From assembly GCA_030848705.1 (NCBI GenBank), contig CM061245.1, forward strand, positions 77,239,564 through 77,303,563: 64,000 bases of DNA, in the 5' to 3' direction. The DNA comes from Heracleum sosnowskyi (Eukaryota > Streptophyta > Magnoliopsida > Apiales > Apiaceae). The translations under genes and the position numbers were made by a program. Of this stretch, positions 1 through 10,957 are shown piece by piece; position 1 is the stretch's first letter; each line of letters starts with the position of its first letter. The notes under the pieces are model-generated. The model worked only from the letters and a program-made list of their open reading frames with translations. It was not told the DNA's origin and searched no databases.

Positions 1-2843
1 AGCTTTTTCAATGCAGGACCACCGACAGGAATGTGTTTTCTCCTTGGAGTTTCGGTCACAGCTTTGGGCTTCGATTTAGCTTCTTCTGATATGACTTTGT
101 TCAGCCAAAACTTTGCACGAGTTCTTCTCTTCAATTTCTTGCTTGAGACTGGAAGTTCTTTGACAGTGTCTTTTGTTAAATTTGGTTCTGAGATAGTATC
201 TTTAACTGGGTTTGTCATGATAGAATCTTTTGTGACAGTATCTTTTGGTTTTGTCTTGACAGTAACTTTTGCTGAGACACCTTCCTTGACAACATCTTTT
301 ATGATAGTATCTTTTGTGACATCATCTTTTCCAAGATTTGCAGTGTCCACAGCAGTCCTTAGGAAGTTTGCCTCTAGTTTCTCAAGCACTTCAGCTTCCC
401 ATATTTCTTCTTGACTTGGAGTTTCACTCTCCTTTCCTTTGCTTGAAGATTTACCTGTTTCTTGATTCTTACTGGTTTGACTAGATTCTTTAGCTGTAAT
501 TGTGTTGATAGGTTTGCTAGTTTAAATTATTTTACTAGCTTCACCTACACCTCCAGTACCAGCATCCTTATCATCTTTTCTCTTTGTTGATGATTGGTCA
601 ACTGTTGGTTTAGGAACTTCAGGAGTTTTATCTTCATCAATTTCTTCAATGTACATGTAGTTTCCTCCTTTGTCCCCTTTTCTTATGTTTGCATCTATAA
701 TCATCTTTTTGATTTCTTCTTTCATTCATTTCTTTACTAGATGAGTGTAGTTTGCATGTACTACTTCAACTTTGTCCTTGTTGATTTTGGATTGCATAAT
801 TTGGTCAAGAACTAGCTTGATTTGCCTATCCTCTACTCTTGACCTGTTCAACAAATTCATGCATCCAACTTGCTCATTTCCAGACTTAGATAGACAACCA
901 TAGTAGACAAAGAATGGATTTAGATCAACTTCTGGAATTTTGTCTTTAGACAATCTTATTAACTTAGCTTTGAGTCTTTCATTGAAGACAGAGATATTTG
1001 ATTTGGCTATTGCTCCTAAAGCATTTATCACTAGAGCTGATAGATTCTGGATTTGCTCCATAGTGATAAAATACTTTAGGTTGCCTACAATGCTAACACT
1101 CACAGCCTACCTTCTCTCACCATACACCTTCACCCCGATGTCAGTGATTTCAGATCTGACCAAGTTGCAGAATTTCTTGAATTTCCCTTCAGCCTGAATC
1201 TTCAATCTCTACACCAGTTTTGTGAAATCAGTGTCTTTGTTGTACAGTATGCTTTCCAGGTGCGGAAGCATGATTAAGTTTGCTTCTTCAGAAGTGTACA
1301 TTTCTCTATCTATCTATACCAGAGAATCTTCAGTAGTCTGTTCATGTAGCTTTTCTTTGCCTTTTCCCTTAGCATTTTTCAGTTCATTCCTTTGAGCAAT
1401 GCTTTGCAATCCTTCATTTGTGGCAACAATGACTGGTTCTCTGATTGAAATACTAGGAAGAATTGCTCTGCTTGTCTTTTCCTTTGCTATGGACTTCTTT
1501 CCTTGAGCAAGATTCATTCTCTTTATTTCTTTCAATACTTCCTCAGAAACTAGAATAGTTTCTCCATCCAGCTCATGCTCTACTAAATTTTCTCCAATTT
1601 TGCTTGATTTGAGTTTTTCAGCATGACTTGGTTCTTCTTGAAACTCCCCCTCAATATGATCATCATCTCTTTGTGACTCCCCCTCAATTAAATGCCCCCA
1701 CTCAACTGCATTTCCAGGATGTTCTGATCTTTCTTTTCTTTTCTCCCCTTTAGTTGAGTTGATAGCTTGCAGATTTACAGATAGAGTGGCTACTGCTTGA
1801 GTCAGTTGTGCAAATCCCTCAGCCACTTATTTTTCAAAAAAGTCCATTCTAGCATGTAGTGACTGGGAAAATGCATCCACCTTGGCTTCAAGTTTGGCAA
1901 TGTCAGACCTGTAAAAGATAGATGGACCACTACTTCTCTTCCTTTTTCTAGAAATAGGGAAAGGAGAAAAATAGGCCAAGGAGGCTAGTGGGGTTCTCAT
2001 ACTCTCATTGTTTTTTCGAATGATCTCATCATTCCTCACAAATGATCTCTCAAGGCCTAGTGCCTGGGTAGTGTGGGCTCCCTCAATTTCTCTTTGGACA
2101 TGCTCAATTCCCTCTCCTTTTGCCAGCTCATTTGGCTATCTCTCATGTTTTTGCTCACCTCTCTTTTCTTTAATCTCTCTTTTCTTTTTCTCTCCCTCAC
2201 TCATCCTAGGTGCATGTGTGTGAGCAGTACTATCATGCATAGAAGTAGAAGGTTTAGAGTGTACCTTGATAAGAGCAGAAAGTGGAAGATCATCTTCTGA
2301 AGAGACATCTCCAAGCAGAACCTCCTATGTCAATGGATTGTGAGTTTTAGATATTGGAGGAGGAACTTTAGAGGTGATAGTAACTTCAGGTGTGACAGCA
2401 ACTTTAGGTGTGATATTGACTTCAGCTTCCAAAATGTTACTATCAAGGTGTTTGGGGACATCAACTTTTGGTGTGTCATTAATAGCAACTGAGGTTGTGA
2501 CAGCAACTTCCTCATGGTAATTTGCTTGTTGGAGATCAAGAATACTACTGGTTGTTTCACTTTCTGACAAAGTGGTAGCATGCTCTTTCTCAGTGTTTGG
2601 AGGGGTGGTGTTCATTGAACTTTGATCAATGGGTTCTTCTGGACCACTTGATGGGGGCTCATCCATGATAGGAGATGGATTATCAAAACCTGAAGGGTTT
2701 GCACTCTCCCCTTCTCTAGGTTGTGGAAAAGAAACAAATGAGGTAGTAGGGAAGGAAAAAGTAGAAAGTATAGAATTGAGATCTGGCTGCTCCTTAGAGG
2801 TAAAATCAAAAGCATCAAAGTAAAAAGATGATTCATCTATGTG

Positions 2844-2862
2844 CTCTCTCTCTCTCTCTCTC
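2844..2862. repeat. (CT)n microsatellite
   Basis: An uninterrupted CT dinucleotide run inside the decayed D ORF2. It is probably replication slippage after the gene lost constraint. Confidence 0.9.
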
Positions 2863-3435
2863 ACTATGAGTTTCTGCAAGTGGAGGCTTCTCATGAGTGA
2901 GTACATGAGGTTGTTCAGACTCAGTACAGGTTTCCTTGGGAGACAGGCTAGTTTCAATAGATGTCTCTTACTGATAAGAGGCATCTATGGATGTGTTTAA
3001 CTCTCTTTCATCCACTACAGTCTTTTGAGAGACTTTAGGGAGGCTGAAAGTAACATTTGCCCTCCCAACTCTCTTCTTTTTAGGTTTAGGAGGGGTTACT
3101 GTTGGTTAATTCTCATAGACTGCCTTATATGCTGCATTAGATGTAGTTTCTCCCTCTTTACCCTCAATGCTACCACTAACACAAACTTCTAATAGGCGTT
3201 TTCTGGATTCAGTGATGGCAATTCTTTGGGCTTTAGGTAGTCTAGAGAGCCTAGGGAATGTGTATGGAGTAGAGTGTGGGTTAGCCAAATTTGGGTCTAA
3301 TTCATCTTCACTATCAAGAGTAAATGTCTCATACCCATTGGGTGATGGATAATCAGGGTTGGACACCTGATCAACCATATGTTGTGTGAAACATAATGGA
3401 ATAAAGTTGTTTAGATTTTGTGTGTTCAGTGTAGT

Positions 3436-3454
3436 ATGTGTGTGTGTGTGTGTG
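3436..3454. repeat. (TG)n microsatellite
   Basis: A TG run inside decayed D ORF2. It reads as a His-Thr run on the minus strand and lies at a frame break between two ORF2 pieces, so slippage here may have caused that break. Confidence 0.9.
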
Positions 3455-4206
3455 TTTTCTTTAAAACAAGGCACTCCTCTGTGAGAGGGGCTTCAGAACG
3501 CACGCCACAGATATGATTAATGCACATCATTAAAAATCTTGGATAGAGGATTACCTGTTTCCTTGAGCTTGACTTCCCAAGGGCTGCTTTGAGTTGAGTC
3601 ATTAGTAGCTTCCCAATATCTATTTTGTATCCATGAGCTAAAGAGTGAGTGATTCTCTTTATGTATGAGGGGATACCAGTCCATCTAGTTGTTTTTGCAG
3701 AGAATGTCCTTACTATAGCATCAATCAACATGCTCCATTCCTTCCTGAGGTACCTTTTATCCATTTCCCCAGTTGGAAACCACTTGTTTGAGCTTTCTTC
3801 CAAACAAGGACCAGAATAACCAATTTTGAAGAAAAACTTGGTTAGGGTTTCATCATTTGGAAGATTTTGAAATTTTTCTTCATGAGACAAAGTGATTCTC
3901 AGAGCTTCATTGATGGTTTTTGCAGTTAGAGAGTGAGAAGTGTCTCAAACCTTGAAAGTGATTTACCCACCATCAATTGCTCCAACCAGTTCTGCAGAAT
4001 GCCATAACTGCTCGAATCATTCATCATCAAGAGCAGGGCAAGAAGTGATAGTCTGTCCAAGATAGGACTTGTTCATGAAGTGTACAAGTCCTTTCAATCC
4101 TTCACCAACATCCACAAGAGAGTGAATGCCATCATAGTTTGTTTGTCCAATGGTGATAGTTGGTTTGTAACTTTGAGAAGATGACTGAGAAGCTCTTTTG
4201 GTGCCA

Positions 4207-4915
4207 TTGTTGTGAATTTTTCCTCTTTTTTTGAGAGTCTGAGTATTTGTGAGTTTTGGTGATTGATTATCTCTTAGAGCAAGTGGATTTAGACAATGAT
4301 TTTTGGAGTTTGTTCAGCTTCAATCAAACAGTTATACCGAAAATTAGGAAATTGGCCTGGTGTCTTAACCCACGTTTTGACGCACGTGTTGTCGTGGTCT
4401 AACGGTTAAAAACGTTCCGCATTCTTTGACAGTAGTAGAATCGTTAGTACATTTACTTTGTGACAGTATGTTTTTCCGACAGTAACTATCAGGAAAACAT
4501 GTTGTCACGGATAACTTAATGACAGTATCTTTGATGTTCATGACAGTAAGTTTTTCAAGCTGTCGAGCTACTTTGTTGTCACACCCTATGACAACAACTT
4601 TTCTCATGATAGTGACTTTAAAAAAACTAACTGTTATGAATTGTAATTATAAATATCATTAAATAATCTCAAGTAAATCATGTTAAATGCAATAATCCAC
4701 TTAATTTCACATTCAGCATTTACGCATGTAGAAATAAAGCATATAAACGATTCATAAACTCAACTGAAGAAGAAGATAAACACAGAACATAGAAAAAGCA
4801 AGAATTCCATTATTCATAAACAAAGAGTATAATCATTTATAATTGAACAATTTATTTAGAACAGCAGTCACTTCTAACTTAAGTTCCTCTTCAGATTTTC
4901 CCTCTTTTTCAAGGG
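4207..4915 (-). other. D spacer between pol and ORF2, with TGACAGTA-type repeats
   Basis: This is non-coding sequence upstream of D ORF2 on the minus strand. Between about 4420 and 4610 it has many copies of a word close to TGACAGTA (plus strand; ACTGTCA in the element's sense). The same word occurs near 7063-7090 and within the D ORF2 coding sequence at about 160-330. The part at 4620-4915 is AT-rich and I recognise nothing in it. The spacer is interrupted at 4916 by the A-prime LTR. Confidence 0.55.
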
Positions 4916-5511
4916 TGTTGCCCAGTAATAAACAATTGTAGAAGGGGGGTTGAATACAATTGTATAAGATTATCGACTTAATAAGATATGAATCACAAAT
5001 ATGAAAGAATGACAACAGCTTTATTAAATCTGATATAAAACTGTTACAAACTCTCTCAAGAAATTCTGTGTTCTTGAGAGCTGCTAGATTACAAAAACTC
5101 TCTCAAGAAATTCTGTTGTTCTTGAGAGCTTCTATTACAAAGATACTCGAGTGTGTTATCGATTATGTTCACCCTCTCTGTCTCACATAAATGGAAACCT
5201 AAACTATGTTTATATACTACACAGCTTCTCTATTAATGATAAGTCCTAATCAATTACAAAGATTGAAACCTATCCTTAATCGATAGCTACATTACTACAA
5301 ACCAGGAACCGACAGAATAATCTTCCTTATTTAACTAGACTCCAAATATAACTCTAAGTAGGAATCCTAATCAGCTTCCAGTCCTGATGATCAATCCTGA
5401 TCCCAGTCCTGATATTCATTCTGATCTTGACGACCATGCAATCCTGATGATGTCAGCAATCCTGATCAGTTGAAGTCTAGATCCTGACGATCATTGAATC
5501 CTGATCTAACA
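4916..5511 (-). repeat. 3' LTR of truncated Sirevirus A-prime
   Basis: On the minus strand this 596-bp block starts TGTTAGATCAGGATTC and ends TTACTGGGCAACA, matching the LTRs of element A at 46650-47246 and 58117-58688. It contains the family's CATCAGGATT-type repeats at about 5376-5510 and a TATATAAA box (5209-5216, minus strand). A polypurine tract and ORF2 lie on its upstream side, so it is a 3' LTR. No matching 5' LTR is present for this copy. Confidence 0.9.
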
Positions 5512-5525
5512 ATCTCCCCCAATCT
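5512..5525 (-). other. Polypurine tract of A-prime
   Basis: The minus strand reads GATTGGGGGAGATT directly before the LTR start. This is the plus-strand priming site of reverse transcription, and the same string precedes the right LTR of element A. Confidence 0.85.
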
Positions 5526-5618
5526 CATACTTTGTGAAATAAAGTATAGATATCTAAGATTCAATGATGTCAAAAACATATTTACAAAATGTACAAATAA
5601 CAGCAGCAACTTATCTGT

Positions 5619-6845
5619 TTAAATTCTTTGATAGAACAGATTCATCTTCAAGAAGTTGGATAACAAATTTTCTTCTTTTTCTTCAAGAATTTGAATCAGT
5701 CTTTCCTTAAGATTTCTGAGTTCTTCATCTTCCTCATTAATCTGATAGATAGCTGCTCTGAGATTTTGTATGGAGCTTCTTTGTAGACTGTGCTCTTCAA
5801 GCAAAAGATAAGCAATTTCCTTCCCATCAGGATTGAGAGTAAGTTGAGTCATGCCAAAAGTTACTTCTTTAACAGCAGTACCCCTTTGCATTTCCACATC
5901 TTGAACTCTTTGATTTAAGTACATGGGAGTATAATTACCATTGAAATTTCTGTTTCCATCCAGTCTTCTTCTTATTGTTGACAAGATCATGTCACTCCAT
6001 TCTTTGCACACTTTGTTCTTCCATCTTAACAGATAATGAACATATTTCAGTTCCTGTGTAGTTTTCATCAGCAGATCTTGAATGCACAGAATCTTCACAG
6101 TACCATCTTTCATGAAGTACAGAAGCTTTTCTTTCTTTCCAATACCATCATGACAATCTATAACTATATCAACAACTAATAAATTGTTCAGGTTTTCAGA
6201 AGTTAAAGTACCTCCAATTTCAGTCAAGGAGTAAGGATCAACATATGATATATTCAGATATTCAGCATCCCTGTGTCCAATACCTCCTCTTGAATTACTT
6301 GACAATTGCTTCAGATTTGAAAACATTCTTAGCCAGAGTGCTTTTGATCTAACCATATCAGACAAATCAACAACACTTGAAGCACTTGTTATAATTCCTC
6401 CATTCTGAAAATTGATAGGCGTGTTACACATCAGTGTACTTATGTGTTTCCACTTCTTATCTTTCTCTTTTTCAAAAGCATAGCTTCTTTCTAGTAAAGA
6501 TTCTTGTCTGCTTGTATTTCTCCACAATCTTCTGTTTGAGAGTTTAAGCCTTTGTACATAGAGATTGAAATCTCTATTTGTTCTTCTTGTGATTTCTCTT
6601 CTTCTGGCTTCTTCTTCTTCATCCACTTCCTTGTTGTGAGAATCAACCACGGTAGATAAGATTAACAAATTAATCTCTTGCAGAATTTCAGATTCATCAG
6701 GATCTTGAACATTGTCAGGAACAATATTAAAATTAGAATCTTCAATTTGATTTGTATTGCAGAGAATTAATTGTCTTGACTTTCTTCTCAATTCATGTTT
6801 GTGTTTTGAATATGATGGGATTACCCATACAACTACCGCATTCAA
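5619..6845 (-). pseudogene. ORF2 C-terminal part of A-prime (5'-truncated)
   Basis: An open frame of 408 residues on the minus strand. From about residue 18 (ELRRKSR) to the end it matches the C-terminal third of element A ORF2 (56830-58007), including DSHNKEVDEEEE, the RRREITRRTNRDFNLY stretch and the LLEEHSLQRSSIQNLRAAIYQINEEDEELRNLKERL coiled-coil-like tail. Where A has a TAG at 57570 this copy has glutamine. The first 17 residues do not match A, so the junction with D sequence lies near 6800. The rest of A-prime (LTR, gag, pol, ORF2 N-terminus) is absent. The frame stays open but has no promoter of its own that I can see. Confidence 0.8.
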
Positions 6846-7152
6846 AACTCTTGACTAATGAGAATCAACACCTCCAACTCATACTAAAGTAACCAACCAA
6901 CTCAGAGAAATAACCAATAGGCACATCTCAACAAAGACATTTTGACTCTTTAATTAAAGCTACTTGTCTCATGAAAATACTATAGCAAATTAAACACAAA
7001 GCATGCATTTTCAGATAGGCAAATTGGTTAATAACATGTTGTCTAAAAATATGTAGTCTACATGTGACAGTAACTTCTCGTGACAGAAACTTTTTATGTT
7101 AGGAAAAAGATGTTGTCCTAAGCTTCTAAACACAACAATGAAATTGGTAGAG
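6846..7152 (-). other. D spacer after pol
   Basis: Non-coding sequence directly 3' of D pol on the minus strand. It contains TGACAG words at about 7063-7090, matching the spacer at 4420-4610. This suggests the two blocks were continuous before A-prime inserted. Confidence 0.5.
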
Positions 7153-7386
7153 TTAACATATCAGATTTAGCATTCCCAATTCACCAACCAATCTGTTGAA
7201 AGAGCTTTCATCGAATGGCTTAGTAAAATTGTCTGCAAGTTGCTTGTCTGTTGGAATGTAGAACAACTTCACAGTTCCTTTTTCAACATGCTCCTTGATG
7301 AAATGATGTCTTATATCAATGTGTTTTATCCTGGAGTGTTGAACAGGGTTGTCTGAGATGGCTATAGCACTAGTGTTATCACAGTA
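7153..7386 (-). pseudogene. 3' end of Sirevirus D pol (RNase H C-terminus)
   Basis: The minus strand encodes CDNTSAIAISDNPVQHSR, KHIDIRHHFIKEHV and QLADNFTKPFDESSFNRLVGELGML, the conserved end of Ty1/copia RNase H, and stops at 7153. The sequence jumps at 7386 to the right side of element B: the codons ending at 36202 give the preceding IPIY and C residues. The 5-bp duplication CAGTA is shared, so this is one gene cut in two by B. The QLADNFTKP here against QLADIFTKP in the other copies shows drift. Confidence 0.88.
7382..7386. repeat. Target site duplication of element B, left copy (CAGTA)
   Basis: CAGTA precedes the left LTR and recurs at 36202-36206 after the right LTR. This is the 5-bp duplication expected from copia-type integration. 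Confidence 0.93.
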
Positions 7387-8422
7387 TGTTAGGAATATGT
7401 TGATTCTTGATGATAATTGTAAAAACACTTAGTAGATTTTGTATTAAGTTATTTTGTAACTGTCAACGAAATGGCATGCTTTGCAGTGTTTCGTTGACAG
7501 GAAGCTCATCAACGGAATGAGTATTGTAGCAATTGCACTGTACAATACTTCACAGTTTGATATGCATTTGATGTATGTATTAGATAGGTTTCCTAAGTCA
7601 TGTTGACTAAGTACTAGATAGGCAAAATAGGTTGGTTAATTGTAAGTATATCATGCCTTGTAATTTTGCCTAAGTGAAGACATGTCAACGGTATGAAGAT
7701 TACTCTATCAACGGAACAAGGATACACCATCAACGGAATGAAGTTTACTCATCAACGAAATGAAGTTTACTCATCAACGAAATGGAGAATAAAGCTATCA
7801 ACGAAACACATCTCCCTGCTATCAACGAATCATTATTGCTTTTCTGAATAGTTGATAAAGTGATAGTGACAGTTTACTGAACAGATCTAAAGGTGATGTA
7901 GAAGTGTACTTTGCATTGGAAACCATTAAAATGGACATGGGGAATAAGGAAACATCCCAGTTTCCAATTGGGCTCTTGGGAGTGATCATAATAAGCATGA
8001 AGACAAAAGCAAGGATCTCCAAGGACCACTGGACAAAGGGATGAAAAGCAAACTATTGGCGGTTATCTTTAGTGTACTTTAGAGTAGCCAAAAATAGTAT
8101 TGTAAACTTGGGAATATATAACCAAGTGTAGCAGTTAGAAAGGAGTAAGAGAAGAAAAACAAATAGTTTGTATTAGCTATCTTTGAGAGCATTCTTCTCT
8201 ACAACTCTGTAACTGAGCAGCTGTGTACTTTTGTATCACAGATTATTTCCGCAATAAAACACTTCAGTTGGATCATCAAACAATCCAACTGAATTATTTA
8301 TATCTTGTGTTTTTGTTTATTCAGTTCAGTTTTATTTTATCATTGTTTTAAGTTTAAGAAAATATCAAGAATTGTATTCAACCCCCCCTTCTACAATTCT
8401 GTTAGGTCATTTGGGAATAACA
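7387..8422 (+). repeat. 5' LTR of element B
   Basis: Starts TGTTAGGAATATG and ends GGGAATAACA, with a TATATAA box at 8115-8121, an AATAAA signal near 8252 and the primer site directly after. Around 7460-7830 it contains about ten copies of a TCAACGAAATG or TCAACGGAATG word plus one inverted copy, TTTCGTTGACAG. Near-identical to 35166-36201. Confidence 0.95.
8115..8121 (+). promoter_or_regulatory. Putative TATA box of element B LTR
   Basis: TATATAA lies about 300 bp before the LTR end, the usual place for the U3/R promoter of a copia LTR. The same box is at 35894-35900 in the 3' LTR, where it could drive transcription outward. Confidence 0.55.
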
Positions 8423-8424
8423 AT

Positions 8425-8436
8425 TGGTATCAAAGC
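8425..8436 (+). other. Primer binding site of element B (initiator Met tRNA)
   Basis: TGGTATCAAAGC lies two bases after the LTR. This is a one-base variant of the plant initiator-tRNA-Met complement TGGTATCAGAGC, which is intact in element A at 47249. Confidence 0.9.
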
Positions 8437-8485
8437 AAGCTTCTAACATACAAGAAGTTTAAAGATCAAGACCAAAACAGAAACC

Positions 8486-10957
8486 ATGGTGAAGAAGGAT
8501 GCAGGTGTGAAGATACCAGTTCTTGATAAGGATAATTACTTTCACTAGAAAGTAAAGATGCATTTACATCTCATGTCTATGGATGAGAGATATGTAGACT
8601 GCATTGAGAAAGGTCCACACGTTCCCATGAAGTTTGCATCTAGAATTGGAGTGCCAGATGATGCTCCTGACGTAGAAATTCCAAAACTTGTCTCAGAATG
8701 GACTATTGAAGATCTTGCAGAAATCCATAAAGATAAGAGAACCATGAACATTCTGTTTAATGGTTTGGAGCAAGAGATGTTTGATAATGTCATAAACTGT
8801 ACAACCTCCAAAGAAGTATGGGACACTGTCAGAACACTATGTGAAGGAACTGAGCAAGTAAGGGAGAACAAAATGCAACTCCTTATACAACAATATGAGC
8901 ACTTTCACTTTAAAGCTGGTGAAACCCTAAATGACACGTTTAGTAGGTTTCAAAAGCTTCTGAATGGATTAAAGTTGTATGGGAGAATCTACCAAACTAA
9001 GGACTCAAACCTTAAATTTCTAAGAGCTCTTCCAAAAGAATGGAAGCCTATGACTGTTTCTCTAAGAAACACTCAAGAGTACAAAGATTACACTCTTGAA
9101 AGGCTGTATGGAACATTGAAGACTTATGAGCTGGAAATGGAGCAAGATGAGGAAATTGAAAAGGTACAGAAGAAGGGTGGATCCATTGCATTGATTGCAT
9201 CTGTGAACCAACTGGAAGATGACACTGAAGAAGCTGCAAAGGCCACAACTAGTCGATCTAGTTGTAGGAGTGATGTTAGCAAGGGTAAAGACAAGATGAC
9301 AGAAGAAGAAGAATCAGAACCAGCCAACTTGGATGACTTAGATGAGATTGATGAACACATTGCTTTTCTGTCAAGAAAATTCTCTAAGTTCAAGTTCAAA
9401 AGAAACTCAGAAGCAAGGCCACCAAGAAGAGACTTTCAACCTAGCAAAACAAACTGGATTGAAAAGTCTAAATCTAAATGTTTCAATTGTGGAATGCTTG
9501 GTCACTTTGCTGGAGACTGCAGAAAGCCCAAGATTGAGAAGAGCAACAGGAAATTTGAGCCTGTTGATTATAAAAAGAAATACTTTGAACTTCTCAAGCA
9601 AAAGGAAAAGGCTTTCATGTCTCAGGAGTATGATTGGGCTGGTAATGGTGAAGATTCTGATGATGATGTTGAATATGTCAACTTGGCTCTTATGGCTAAC
9701 AATAATGAGCAGGAAGCAAGTTCCTCAAGCAACCAGGTAACAATTACTAATCTTTCTGAGCTTTCTAAAGAGGAATGCGATAGTGCAGTAAATGAAATGT
9801 CTACTGTATTATATAATTTGCGTGTTACTCTTAAATCACTTACCAAAGAGAATTCAAGAATTAAATAGACTAATTTGCTCTTAAGTGATAGGAATGCAAT
9901 GTTAGAAGCACAGCTCATTGAATTTGAGAAAATGAGATGTGTTAGTAGGGATGCTAAGAAGGAACTTGAGAACGTGTTACAAAGGGAAGAAATTCTTAAG
10001 ACATAACTAGAAATAGAACAGAGTGTGATTGCTAAATGGAAAGATGCCAGGAATGTTGCTACCAACATCATTAATGTTCAAGGTATGAAATCTTTCTGTG
10101 AACAATCATGGAAAAAGAACAAAGAGAAACTAGGGTATGCTTGTGAAGCCTTAGATTCAGAAACAGAGTCAACAAACAACAATGATCATTTGTTGAAGGT
10201 TGATATGTCAACGGAATGCGATGTTCCGTTGACACATGAACCATCAACCGATCAGGGTGTTTCGTTGACAGAGAAAAGAAAAGATGAACTCACTAGACTT
10301 AATAATAAGTATGGTCCTGTCACCAAGAACTTTGTTCAAGGTGAGTCTAGTAAATCAAAGAAAGTTGAGAAGCCTGTTGAGAGAGCTAATGTAGGTCACT
10401 TGTCCAACAAGCAATTGAAAGATAAAATAGAGAATGTTCAAATTGAGGCTAAGGGAAATAAAAGGAATAACAGGAATGGCAAAGTAGGAATTAACAAACA
10501 CAACAATTACACACCTGATAAATATGCTCCTAGAAAGACTTGTGTCAATTGTGGAAGTGTTAGTCATCTATCTACTAACTGCAAATCTGTTAAGAAAACT
10601 GCTAATGTGAAAATTCCCAAGCCTGCAATGAATAATCTTATGCCTACAATGCCTGTTATGCCTAACATGTTTGCTCCATGTGCACAATTTCAGAATCCAT
10701 ATGTTAACATATCATTTGTGCCTAATCCATACATGAATATGTTTAGTATGCCACAAATGCCATGGAATATGAATAATATGTGTGTTCCTTCAAATATGCA
10801 TGCTGTAAATGAAAATGTGAGCAACAATCAGAAATCAACACCAAGAGTAAAAGTTGATTTAAATCAATCTGAGCCCAAGGTGAAAAATGATGTAAAAAGA
10901 AAAGCAAAGGCTAACAAAACAGGACCCAAGGAAACTTGGGTACCAAAATCGACTTGA
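8486..10957 (+). pseudogene. gag: gag of element B, with in-frame stops
   Basis: Encodes the capsid/nucleocapsid protein. The start ATG at 8486 sits in an ACCATGG context and reads MVKKDAGVKIPVLDKDNY. A TAG at 8546-8548 stands where the family has tryptophan (compare YNLWKKKM in E and YPTWRVKM in A). The frame reopens to 9868 with a UBN2-type capsid region (VWDTVRTLCEGTEQV, then FSRFQKLLNGLKLYG and FLRALPKEW) and a CCHC knuckle, CFNCGMLGHFAGDC. A TAG at 9866-9868 and further stops near 10000 follow. The same frame runs 10025-10957 with a second knuckle, CVNCGSVSHLSTNC, a Met/Pro/Asn-rich stretch and the conserved end TWVPKST. The region near 10200-10270 encodes several copies of the element's TCAACGGAA/CGTTGACA word. 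Not expressible as one protein. Confidence 0.85.

Larger units (their letters stand above)
1..4206 (-). pseudogene. Decayed ORF2 (extra ORF after pol) of Sirevirus D
   Basis: The minus strand holds a broken reading frame starting at an ATG at 4206-4204 that reads MAPK before a frameshift; the B and E ORF2 proteins also start MAP. Pieces remain open at 3890-3426, 3474-3106, 2984-2325, 2039-1827, 1826-1314, 1103-726 and 725-522, separated by stops and frame changes. The piece at 3890-3426 contains YPRFLMMCINH, matching YPRFIQCILNH in E ORF2 and YARFLMMLANH in B ORF2, so this is the same family. The middle is Ser/Thr/Pro/Glu-rich. The last part, towards the left edge, is Lys/Thr/Val-rich and repeatedly encodes KDTV-type segments. 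In the Sirevirus literature this ORF is called envelope-like; I see no signal peptide or membrane segment. The gene runs off the left edge and is not functional. Confidence 0.75.

Noticed and set aside
7822..8022. 66-residue minus-strand frame, also at 35601-35801
   Set aside because: It appears twice only because it lies inside both LTRs of element B; it has no family resemblance and is hydrophobic by base composition.
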